5,252 bases of DNA, from assembly GCA_030609625.1 (NCBI GenBank), contig JAUWBX010000205.1, positions 1 to 5,252 on the forward strand, written 5' to 3'. The DNA is from Phycisphaerae bacterium. GTDB taxonomy: Bacteria > Planctomycetota > Phycisphaerae > Sedimentisphaerales > Anaerobacaceae. The notes beneath the pieces were generated by a model. That model was not told the origin of the DNA, did not search any database, and saw only the letters and a program-made list of their open reading frames with translations. The translations under genes were made by a program, and so were the position numbers. Numbering within the stretch: position 1 is the first letter of the stretch; every line of letters starts with the position of its first letter. Positions 1 to 4,303 of the stretch are shown in pieces.

Positions 1-71
1 GAAGTCAGAAGCTCGCGACAAAGCTCGCTTTGGGAGCGGCTGTGCCTAAGAACGCAAAGCTGACTGAAACT

Positions 72-127
72 CCTCTGTGTCCTCTGTGCTCTCTGCGGCT
101 AAATCCCTTTAATCTCTAATCTCTAAT
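72..127. repeat. short-period low-complexity module
   Basis: The stretch starts with a 9-bp period (CCTCTGTGT, CCTCTGTGC, then TCTCTGCGG) and ends with a 7-bp period, AATCTCT twice at 111-124. It is not coding in any convincing way. I recall similar CTCTGTG-rich modules scattered between genes in many environmental bacterial genomes, including planctomycetes, but cannot check this here. Just before it, 19-32 is a small perfect hairpin, CAAAG-CTCG-CTTTG. Confidence 0.5.
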
Positions 128-169
128 CCACTCAAAAATCCAGCATCAAGTGCCGTGTCTCGGAGATTT

Positions 170-211
170 ATTTCAAATCTACTTGAAATCAAACTCGAAA
201 TATGGTATAAT
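170..211 (+). promoter_or_regulatory. sigma70-type promoter with extended -10 and a palindrome over the -35
   Basis: TTGAAA (183-188) and TATAAT (206-211) are separated by exactly 17 bp, and TG at 203-204 forms an extended -10 (TGGTATAAT). A perfect 7-bp inverted repeat, ATTTCAA (170-176) and TTGAAAT (183-189) with a 6-bp spacer, overlaps the -35, where a repressor could bind. Transcription would start near 218 and run through the hairpins at 220-255. No convincing gene follows closely; the next long ORF is the repeat-derived one at 365-1063. The box quality is seen directly; promoter activity and an operator role are inferred. It may simply be part of a dispersed repeat. Confidence 0.5.
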
Positions 212-219
212 ACGTGTAT

Positions 220-255
220 GTTAGCCAGCAGGCTAACCCAAACCGCCAGCAGGCG
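220..255 (+). repeat. two hairpins with identical AGCA loops
   Basis: GTTAGCC-AGCA-GGCTAAC (220-237) is a perfect 7-bp stem, and CGCC-AGCA-GGCG (244-255) a perfect 4-bp stem. Both share the core GCCAGCAGGC. They lie directly downstream of the predicted start of transcription near 218, so they would form the very 5' end of that transcript. No U-tract follows, so they are not a standard terminator. They could be a dispersed palindromic repeat, an RNA stabilising structure or a protein-binding site. Confidence 0.5.
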
Positions 256-364
256 AAGAAATACGGCAGCAGCCCAAGTCAAACTAACCATTTAACTACT
301 CGCAGGCATTTATTGTCCAGTATCGAGAATCGATGTTTCTTTTGAACCTTTATATTTCGGTAAT

Positions 365-1063
365 TTGTATTTGTTTCGGATTTCGAACTTCGGATTTCGA
401 GTTTATGCGAGATACGCTTCACAATTCACGCTTCACGAGAATGAGATACAATCTACGAATTATTACGTACGAAATTATCAAAGAATTATGCAAAACAAAC
501 CCAATTTCCAAAAAAGTCAAGTGAACGTAAATCCATATAATACAATGAATTATGAAAATAAATGGCACCGGAGAGTCCGAAAAAACAAACCCAATTCAAA
601 CCCAAACAAACCCAATTTCCAAAAAGCCAAAATGAATGTAAACTTAACTTTAACAAAGGATTATGAAAGAAATGACATTTTCGCAGTCCGAAAAAACAAA
701 GCCAATTCAAACCCAATCAAACCCAATCTTGAAAACAAGCTGGCCGGCTGGATAAGGGGCGCAAGAAGACATGACAAGGACATGGCCAAGTACGACCTGG
801 CGAACGGCAGAGATGTTCCGCATGTAGTGCGCATGGCAAAACCAATGTGGATTTTCGAACAGTTGCGGAAGGAAAAGCCGGATATCGTAGCACGTTATTT
901 CCAGACGAAGCGAAAACTTGCCACGCCGGACAAGATTAAGAAATACACAGCAGATGACAGCGTGGCCGTACTTAGTATTGCCATGGGACGTGATCTGTTT
1001 GGCTGGTTCCAGTCGTTGGGGATTACCGTTGATCGGAGTAAGGCACAGATTGAAATAAAATAG
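365..1063 (+). CDS. chimeric ORF: repeat-derived N-terminus joined to a C-terminal fragment of a probable secreted protein
   Basis: This is a 232-codon ORF with no Shine-Dalgarno before its ATG. Residues 1-41 come from low-complexity modules and about 42-123 from the 111-bp tandem repeat (KPNFQK, RKNKPNSN). From about residue 124 (base 735) the composition becomes that of an ordinary protein: GWIRGARRHDKDM, MWIFEQLRKEKPDIV, DDSVAVLSIAMGRDLFGWF, ending SLGITVDRS. An aromatic-rich helical segment followed by D-x-A-x-x-S-x-A-x-G-x-D-L-x-x-W-F resembles the C-terminal part of gluzincin-type or M60-like metallopeptidases, from memory only. No HExxH is present, because the catalytic part would lie upstream of the break. 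I infer that a longer gene was cut near 735 by insertion or recombination of the repeat. The 735-1063 segment was surely once coding; translation of the whole ORF is doubtful. Confidence 0.4.
   Translation: MYLFRISNFGFRVYARYASQFTLHENEIQSTNYYVRNYQRIMQNKPNFQKSQVNVNPYNTMNYENKWHRRVRKNKPNSNPNKPNFQKAKMNVNLTLTKDYERNDIFAVRKNKANSNPIKPNLENKLAGWIRGARRHDKDMAKYDLANGRDVPHVVRMAKPMWIFEQLRKEKPDIVARYFQTKRKLATPDKIKKYTADDSVAVLSIAMGRDLFGWFQSLGITVDRSKAQIEIK
375..400 (+). repeat. 12-bp direct repeat TTCGGATTTCGA
   Basis: TTCGGATTTCGA occurs at 375-386 and again at 389-400, a 14-bp period. It is followed at about 417-438 by a second module with a repeated TTCAC element. Both belong to the low-complexity mosaic that leads into the 111-bp repeats. 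They are read through by the chimeric ORF and by a shorter ORF at 333-524, which I do not consider a gene. Confidence 0.6.
491..735 (+). repeat. 111-bp tandem repeat, about 2.2 copies
   Basis: Bases 491-601 and 602-712 align without gaps at a fixed offset of 111 bp, and a third partial copy runs to about 730. Anchor points are CAAACCCAATTTCC (496 and 607), TTATGAAA (550 and 661) and CAGTCCG/GAGTCCG (about 573 and 684). By eye about four fifths of positions agree. The unit is exactly 37 codons, so the reading frame survives and gives a repeated peptide with KPNFQK, VNVN and RKNKPNSN/RKNKANSN. CAAACCCAATT sub-repeats occur inside it. The strand is AT-rich and strongly purine/C-biased. I recall Asn/Lys/Pro-rich translations like this from intergenic repeats of Phycisphaerae assemblies, which suggests a dispersed element rather than a protein domain. 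Confidence 0.75.
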
Positions 1064-1073
1064 GACCTTCTCA

Positions 1074-1166
1074 ATGAAAGCAAACTGGCCGACGACAATC
1101 ACCACAGCACTTTGCCTTCTTCTTTTTCTCGCTGGGTCTGATTCTAAAGGTAAGAGGTCAGGATAA
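1074..1166 (+). pseudogene. signal-peptide stub of a truncated secreted-protein gene
   Basis: The ATG is preceded by AGGA (1062-1065) with an 8-nt gap, and this Shine-Dalgarno overlaps the TAG stop of the upstream ORF, an arrangement typical of translationally coupled genes. The 30 residues begin MKANW, continue with a hydrophobic core (ALCLLLFLAG, about residues 12-21) and then SDSKGKRSG before TAA. This is a classic signal peptide with nothing behind it. No continuation is evident in other frames over 1167-1267, where I see no other feature. It is either the remnant of an exported protein gene that followed the truncated gene at 735-1063, or a very short exported peptide; I favour the remnant. 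Confidence 0.4.
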
Positions 1167-1267
1167 CATCTCGTGCAAACAACCTGTGGCCTTTACACTG
1201 ACATTACATTGCTTTTGCTCAATTTCTACCTGTTTGTTTTCCAGATTTGTGTCTCTTTTTAACCTGA

Positions 1268-1798
1268 TTAATCCGCTTCCTCAATTCTCAATGCCTCAAC
1301 CAGACAAAGATAAGCACATGCGCCACATCCGATGCACTTCTCCGATATTTTATTAAAAGGTGTTTGCACTATTCTTCTTGCACCTCTGCCTGAAAAACTC
1401 TGGGCATTTCTCTGGCTGATTTCGGCACACACACGAACACATAAACCGCACAAAATGCAGTTCTCTTTCTTTTTGAGCTTAATCTGTGTCCCCGTTACTC
1501 CATACTCTCTTGCCAACTTTTTAATTTTTTCGGCATCCGGACATCGGGCCAATAAAAGTTCAAAAACAATCTTTCTCGCTTTTTTGACCCTCTCGGTATC
1601 AGTTTTAACCTTTAAACCATCGGTAACTTTGTAAACACATGACGCTTCGAGACCGGGTCTGCCGCCGGCTACTATTTCAACCAGGCATAGTCTGCGCGCT
1701 CCATAAGGCGTCAAATCCTTGTGGTAGCATAACGTGGGTATCTTTATCCCTTGTCCCAGAGCTACTTCAAGTACGGTTCTGCCTTGCTCAACCTGCAA
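1268..1798 (-). CDS. NuoG/HoxU-like iron-sulfur protein ([2Fe-2S] plus two [4Fe-4S]), damaged
   Basis: An electron-carrying protein of the type found in NADH dehydrogenases, diaphorases and hydrogenase or heterodisulfide reductase-linked complexes, acting in the cytoplasm or at the membrane. Residues 1-67 form a plant-type [2Fe-2S] fold, with PTLC24 and LC38LVE followed by ASC54. Residues 114-124 (CILCGLCVRVC) and 155-165 (CIGCGACAYLC) each carry a full [4Fe-4S] set. The NuoG His/Cys cluster region is replaced by a short helix (ARCPDAEKIKKLAREYGV). Two defects stand out. The second [2Fe-2S] ligand, in the usual GACRLC, is Arg35 (GARRLC), a one-base TGC to CGC change. The 176-residue frame begins at TTG without a Shine-Dalgarno; homologous-looking sequence continues upstream (INDSQLQ), and the only ATG (1823-1821) is one base out of frame across a T4 run at 1817-1814. 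The proline usual after the last cysteine is Leu166. No partner subunits lie nearby. Family assignment is firm; whether it works is doubtful. Confidence 0.8.
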   Translation of the reverse strand: MQVEQGRTVLEVALGQGIKIPTLCYHKDLTPYGARRLCLVEIVAGGRPGLEASCVYKVTDGLKVKTDTERVKKARKIVFELLLARCPDAEKIKKLAREYGVTGTQIKLKKKENCILCGLCVRVCAEISQRNAQSFSGRGARRIVQTPFNKISEKCIGCGACAYLCLVEALRIEEAD

Positions 1799-1838
1799 TT
1801 GGCTATCATTAATAAAACCGCATCGAAAACGAAAATAG

Positions 1839-1868
1839 TTGACAGTTCAAGGTGAATTTTAGTAAGAT
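1839..1868 (+). promoter_or_regulatory. possible promoter for the small membrane protein gene
   Basis: A perfect -35 TTGACA (1839-1844) is followed after 18 bp by TAAGAT (1863-1868), a 4/6 match to TATAAT. The -35 overlaps a small inverted repeat TTGA-CAGT-TCAA (1839-1850). It would give an untranslated leader of roughly 160 nt before the gene at 2037. A second candidate is the extended -10-like TGCTATAAC at 1961-1969, which lacks a good -35. Both are weak inferences. Confidence 0.25.
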
Positions 1869-1879
1869 TTTGATGTCAT

Positions 1880-1906
1880 ACGGAGAAAAATATGCTTTTT
1901 AACCGT
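1880..1906 (+). other. interrupted stem-loop in the divergent intergenic region
   Basis: ACGG (1880-1883) pairs with CCGT (1903-1906), and AAAAA (1886-1890) with TTTTT (1896-1900), with an AG/AA mismatch between them and a TATGC loop. It sits between the divergent genes at 1268-1798 and 2037-2312. It could be a weak terminator or a leader structure, or chance. I see nothing else convincing in 1824-2020. Confidence 0.2.
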
Positions 1907-2036
1907 GTAAATGGGAAATGTCAGTTATAGAGACGAACAGTAGTTTGTAATGTTATTATGTGCTATAACAAAGGAACGATTATTCAGATATTTGGGAAGC
2001 CATTATTGATTTGTTGAGAGGAAAAGAGGTGCTCTA

Positions 2037-2312
2037 ATGAAAGCGTATAAACACGCAATTACAGTTGTGAACACAATTCTATTCCTATTCTTCTGGTGGT
2101 TACTCTGGATAGGTAGTTTTCACCTTCCTGGGCAGTTGAATTCGAAAATGCAAATCGACGTAATGTTGCAGAAATATGAGGTTGTGTGCGCCAGGCTAAC
2201 AGCATCTTTGACGCTGTCGTGTTTAGTCGTAGTAGTTATAGTTAATGCAATTCTTATTAGGGCCTATTTTCGCCTAAGGAAGAATATGGGTAAAGGGTGC
2301 TTAAATGGATAA
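2037..2312 (+). CDS. small two-helix membrane protein of unknown function
   Basis: A 91-residue protein I do not recognise. The start is well supported: GAGG (2026-2029) lies 7 nt before the ATG. A first hydrophobic segment spans about residues 8-28 (rich in Phe and Trp, FLFFWWLLW), a polar stretch with IDVMLQKYE follows, and a second hydrophobic segment spans about residues 56-74. The tail is basic (RAYFRLRKN), so by the positive-inside rule both ends are probably cytoplasmic with a short outer loop between the helices. There are three cysteines (51, 62, 88) and no catalytic motif. It stands alone, divergent from the iron-sulfur gene and 44 bp upstream of the glycosidase-like gene in the same direction, from which it differs in base composition. 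Possible roles such as a toxin-like or cassette-encoded membrane peptide are speculation. Confidence 0.7.
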   Translation: MKAYKHAITVVNTILFLFFWWLLWIGSFHLPGQLNSKMQIDVMLQKYEVVCARLTASLTLSCLVVVVIVNAILIRAYFRLRKNMGKGCLNG

Positions 2313-2327
2313 AGTCAGATATACATA

Positions 2328-2334
2328 GTTAGGC
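2328..2334 (+). other. GTTAGGC, matches the integron core-site consensus GTTRRRY
   Basis: GTTAGGC followed by ATC stands 22 bp before the ATG of the propeller gene, after the stop of the small membrane protein gene: the position a cassette boundary would take. GTTAGGC is the core of the well-known class 1 attI site. A partial partner, GCCTAAG (6 of 7 positions), lies at 2272-2278 inside the end of the preceding gene, giving a 63-bp interval of attC size, but I cannot pair its inner arms well. A 7-bp degenerate motif occurs often by chance, so this alone is weak. Confidence 0.25.
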
Positions 2335-2356
2335 ATCAAGTGAAGGAGAAGGAACA

Positions 2357-3391
2357 ATGAGACTTGTCCTGGTATGCGTGGTTCTCTCGCTTGCTGTTTC
2401 TTGGACCTCTACCGCTATTGGCCAACCGCAGCCGGATCCTGGCGAACAACCAAAAGGCGAAGAGGCCATCCCGTTCGAGGTGTTCGCAAGTTTCAAGAGG
2501 GTCGAGAAGGGCAACCCACTCCTTGCCCTCGAACCGCCGCTGTGGGCGGCGGCGACCCACGCCATCGTGGTCGATGAGACGGTACACTACATCTGGTGCA
2601 AACGCGACCGCGGCAGACGCTGGCTGATGATGCACGCTACGGCTCCGGTGGGCAACCTCACCGACATCAAGCAGGACGCTCGCAACCCCATCGTCGTACC
2701 CTCGGAGAAAGGTTTCGACGACGAGGCCGTCGAGTACCCCTTCCCTTTCCTGAACCCCGCCGACGGCAAATTCTACATGTACTACCGGGGCAAGGGAAAG
2801 GCGACGCCCGAGCAAACCGGCCTGCTTGTCAGCGACGGTGACATGGGCAAGTGGACACGCGTCCGGAGTACCCCTGTGATTGCCGCCGATACCGAGCACG
2901 AGCGAGATGGCTCGACCCATCCCTCTGTCGCTGTGGTGGGCGAGGTGATTCATATCGTTTACACGGGTAAGGCGACGCGGTCATATCAGGACGGACTGAC
3001 CATGTGTCATGCGACCGCGCCGACGAGCGACCCGGCATTGGTCACAAAGAATCCGGCCAATCCCGTCTTCAAAGGCAGCGGGCAGGCATGGGACAGCCGG
3101 GCCGTTCGTGAGGCGGAATTGTTCAAGGGGCCGCGGTACTTCCATATTCTTTACGGCGGCTACGACGGCAAGGTCTGGCGGATTGGGCACGTCCGCACCC
3201 GCGACTTCCGCACGTTTGAACCGAACCCCCACAATCCCGTATTCACGCCGTCGGCCAGCCGTGACGCGTGGGACTGCGACGGCGTGCTGACGCCCCAAGT
3301 CATCGAGATAGGCGAGGCCTACTACATGGTCTATGCAGGCAAGAAAGGCAAGGAATGGCAGACTGGCTTGGCCAAAATTCGGAAGCCTTAG
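2357..3391 (+). CDS. secreted five-bladed beta-propeller protein, glycoside hydrolase-like (GH43/GH32/GH130-type fold)
   Basis: A 344-residue exported protein. AAGGAG (2343-2348) lies 8 nt before the ATG. Residues 1-22 form a signal peptide (MRLVL, hydrophobic core to about 20, likely cleavage near AIG/Q), followed by a Pro/Glu-rich linker. The rest consists of repeated blades with an NP[IVL][VFL] strand and a Y-x-Y-x-GK strand: NPLLAL (53), NPIVVP (110), TPVIAA (172), NPVFKG (235), NPVFTP (293), and YYRGKGK (142), VYTGKA (201), LYGGYDGK (265), VYAGKKGK (325). Acidic residues recur at blade entries (FDDE 120-123, ERDGS 182-186, WDSR 245-248, WDCDG 305-309), as in propeller glycosidases and phosphorylases. 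This suggests polysaccharide or glycoside processing outside the cytoplasm. I cannot assign a catalytic triad or substrate. The gene is clearly GC-rich, unlike both neighbours on this strand. Confidence 0.8.
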   Translation: MRLVLVCVVLSLAVSWTSTAIGQPQPDPGEQPKGEEAIPFEVFASFKRVEKGNPLLALEPPLWAAATHAIVVDETVHYIWCKRDRGRRWLMMHATAPVGNLTDIKQDARNPIVVPSEKGFDDEAVEYPFPFLNPADGKFYMYYRGKGKATPEQTGLLVSDGDMGKWTRVRSTPVIAADTEHERDGSTHPSVAVVGEVIHIVYTGKATRSYQDGLTMCHATAPTSDPALVTKNPANPVFKGSGQAWDSRAVREAELFKGPRYFHILYGGYDGKVWRIGHVRTRDFRTFEPNPHNPVFTPSASRDAWDCDGVLTPQVIEIGEAYYMVYAGKKGKEWQTGLAKIRKP

Positions 3392-3416
3392 GACTTGTAA
3401 ATAAATTATTTTCCAT

Positions 3417-3523
3417 TTTTGGCTGGCTGCGGCTTCGGCTGGCGGTGTCAGCAAAACTCGGACTACCAACCAGTAGGCCTGCATTTTGCTTCCTTGCCAG
3501 CCTTGTCCTCGCTGGAGCCAAAA
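3417..3523. repeat. 107-bp foldback element with nested inverted repeats
   Basis: The ends are a perfect 8-bp inverted repeat, TTTTGGCT (3417-3424) and AGCCAAAA (3516-3523). Nested inside are GGCTGGC (3437-3443) with GCCAGCC (3496-3502), GCAAAA (3451-3456) with TTTTGC (3484-3489), and CTAC (3463-3466) with GTAG (3473-3476), all in register around one centre near 3470. One strand could therefore form a long imperfect hairpin. There is no flanking target duplication I can see and no ORF I trust inside. It resembles a REP- or MITE-like element; the size would also suit an attC-like folded site, but no GTTRRRY/RYYYAAC pair bounds it. A separate small palindrome, CGCC-TGCC-GGCG, lies at 3531-3542. 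Confidence 0.55.
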
Positions 3524-3589
3524 CGAAACTCGCCTGCCGGCGGTCAAGACCTAATTTCTTTACCAGTCCTAAAGCCGCTTATTTCGAAT

Positions 3590-3596
3590 GTTAGAT
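3590..3596 (+). other. GTTAGAT core-like site before the membrane protein gene
   Basis: GTTAGAT fits GTTRRRY and stands 20 bp before the ATG of the membrane protein gene. Its exact reverse complement, ATCTAAC, is at 4156-4162, overlapping that gene's last codons. In integron cassettes the first bases (TTRRRY) and the RYYYAAC near the 3' end are complementary because they form one attC in the circular cassette; this pair has that geometry. No integrase or complete attC is visible. Confidence 0.35.
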
Positions 3597-3616
3597 TGCA
3601 AAATGGAGGTATAGTA

Positions 3617-4165
3617 ATGACAAAAAAAGAAATAGTTTCACTTTCTTTTAAGTTGGCAGGTATTTATTGCCTAATAATGGCAATCACTCATTTAAATTAT
3701 GCCATTATGTCTGCAGTTTCTGCTTTGAGGCAAGGTTTTTGGGACATGCTAATATCAATTACTCCTGTCGTATTACTGCTACTATCATTTGCTCCTGTCG
3801 TATTACTGCTACTATTTGGAGCTTATTTAATTTTTTCAAGTAAACTTGCATCAAAAATGGCTTCTTCAATGATAGAAGAAGAAAAGACAACTTCTTTTAC
3901 TTTTCAAGATATCCAAGTTTTAGCGTTTTCAATTATTGGCGTTTGGTTGCTTTCAAGCACAATTCCTACTTTTATTCAAGCTATACTTCGGATAACAATA
4001 CTGTATTCAAGTTCTCAACAATCAGTTCCTGTTTACTTCATTTCTCAAATAGTAGCAGCAGTTTTGAAATTAGCTTTGGGCATTTATCTTTTCTCAGGTA
4101 GTAGAGGTTTAGCAAAACTATGGCAAAAGTTTCAGAGCACAAGAGGCATGAAGCCATCTAACTAA
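3617..4165 (+). CDS. multi-spanning integral membrane protein of unknown function
   Basis: A 182-residue protein. GGAGG (3605-3609) sits 7 nt before the ATG, which fixes this start; the open frame reaches back to 3419 only through repeat sequence. Hydrophobic segments lie at about residues 13-36, 44-75, 99-128 and 139-162, giving four or five helices. A charged cytoplasmic-looking loop (MIEEEK, 85-90) lies between the second and third, and a basic tail (SRGLAKLWQKFQ) follows the last. Segment 44-75 contains a ten-residue duplication (TPVVLLLLSF then APVVLLLLFG), making it 32 residues long. I recognise no family or catalytic motif. The gene is AT-rich, in contrast to the GC-rich propeller gene before it, and its stop codon falls in an attC-like sequence, which suggests horizontal acquisition as a cassette. 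Function should not be guessed beyond a membrane role. Confidence 0.8.
   Translation: MTKKEIVSLSFKLAGIYCLIMAITHLNYAIMSAVSALRQGFWDMLISITPVVLLLLSFAPVVLLLLFGAYLIFSSKLASKMASSMIEEEKTTSFTFQDIQVLAFSIIGVWLLSSTIPTFIQAILRITILYSSSQQSVPVYFISQIVAAVLKLALGIYLFSGSRGLAKLWQKFQSTRGMKPSN
3762..3815 (+). repeat. 30-bp-period in-frame duplication inside the membrane protein gene
   Basis: Twenty-four identical bases occur at 3762-3785 and 3792-3815, separated by 6 bp, so the period is 30 bp or ten codons. The encoded segments are PVVLLLLSFA and PVVLLLLFGA. The perfect identity, including third codon positions, points to a recent slippage or unequal-exchange event. Confidence 0.9.
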
Positions 4166-4182
4166 TCGTTGGAGCTGACTGT
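4156..4182 (+). other. possible left half of an integron attC site
   Basis: The order is ATCTAAC (fits RYYYAAC), a 5-bp spacer TAATC, then GTTGGAGCTGAC, the layout of the R''-L'' arm of an attC site. The preceding ORF stops inside it (TAA at 4163-4165), as is usual for cassette genes. The matching right arm (L' ending GTTRRRY) is not found downstream; instead a REP-like palindrome begins at 4183. I infer a truncated or disrupted attC. The resemblance to known attC arms is from memory, and chance cannot be excluded. Confidence 0.35.
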
Positions 4183-4206
4183 CGGGTAGCGCTGTGCGCT
4201 AACCCG
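4183..4206. repeat. REP-like palindrome
   Basis: CGGGTAGCGC (4183-4192), loop TGT, then GCGCTA-A-CCCG (4196-4206) forms a 10-bp stem with a single bulged A. The CGGGT...GCGC...AACCCG pattern is like extragenic palindromes mobilised by REP-associated tyrosine transposases, from memory. No U-run follows, so it is a poor intrinsic terminator, though it could still protect the 3' end of the membrane protein transcript. Confidence 0.55.
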
Positions 4207-4263
4207 CCCATTCGGCTTTGCTCCCCCCTTCACTAAAGCTACGGAGGGCAGGCAGTGCTTCGG

Positions 4264-4299
4264 CCCATTCGACCCATTCGGCCCATTCGACCCATTCGA
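4264..4299 (+). repeat. 9-bp tandem array, four copies of CCCATTCG[AG]
   Basis: Four head-to-tail units, CCCATTCGA, CCCATTCGG, CCCATTCGA and CCCATTCGA, differ only in the last base. A fifth copy, CCCATTCGG, stands alone at 4207-4215 just after the REP-like palindrome. In between (4229-4256) lies a sequence with AAAGCTACGGAGGGCAGG that looks like another dispersed intergenic module. An ORF across this stretch is simply repeat read-through. Confidence 0.85.
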
Positions 4300-4303
4300 C
4301 AAG

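Noticed and set aside
109..291. Minus-strand 60-codon ORF with a hydrophobic N-terminus
   Set aside because: It runs antisense through the promoter, the hairpins and the CTCTGTG module, has no Shine-Dalgarno, and its hydrophobic stretch is the translation of the palindromic hairpins.
707..1105. Minus-strand ORFs opposite the truncated C-terminal segment
   Set aside because: The plus frame has coherent protein composition with amphipathic helices and aromatic motifs, while the antisense frames show no motif or start signal.
2336..3547. Several long ORFs on the minus strand and in other frames over the propeller gene
   Set aside because: The region is GC-rich, which opens shadow frames. Only the plus frame at 2357 has a signal peptide, a Shine-Dalgarno and repeated blade motifs.
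3419..3616. Upstream extension of the membrane protein gene to a TTG start
   Set aside because: The extension translates the foldback element, and the GGAGG ribosome binding site marks the ATG at 3617.
4183..4206. Intrinsic terminator for the membrane protein gene
   Set aside because: The stem is good but is followed by a C-rich stretch and not a T-run.
4264..4299. Tandem array as a possible CRISPR
   Set aside because: Units are 9 bp, head to tail, with no spacers and no cas genes in the window.
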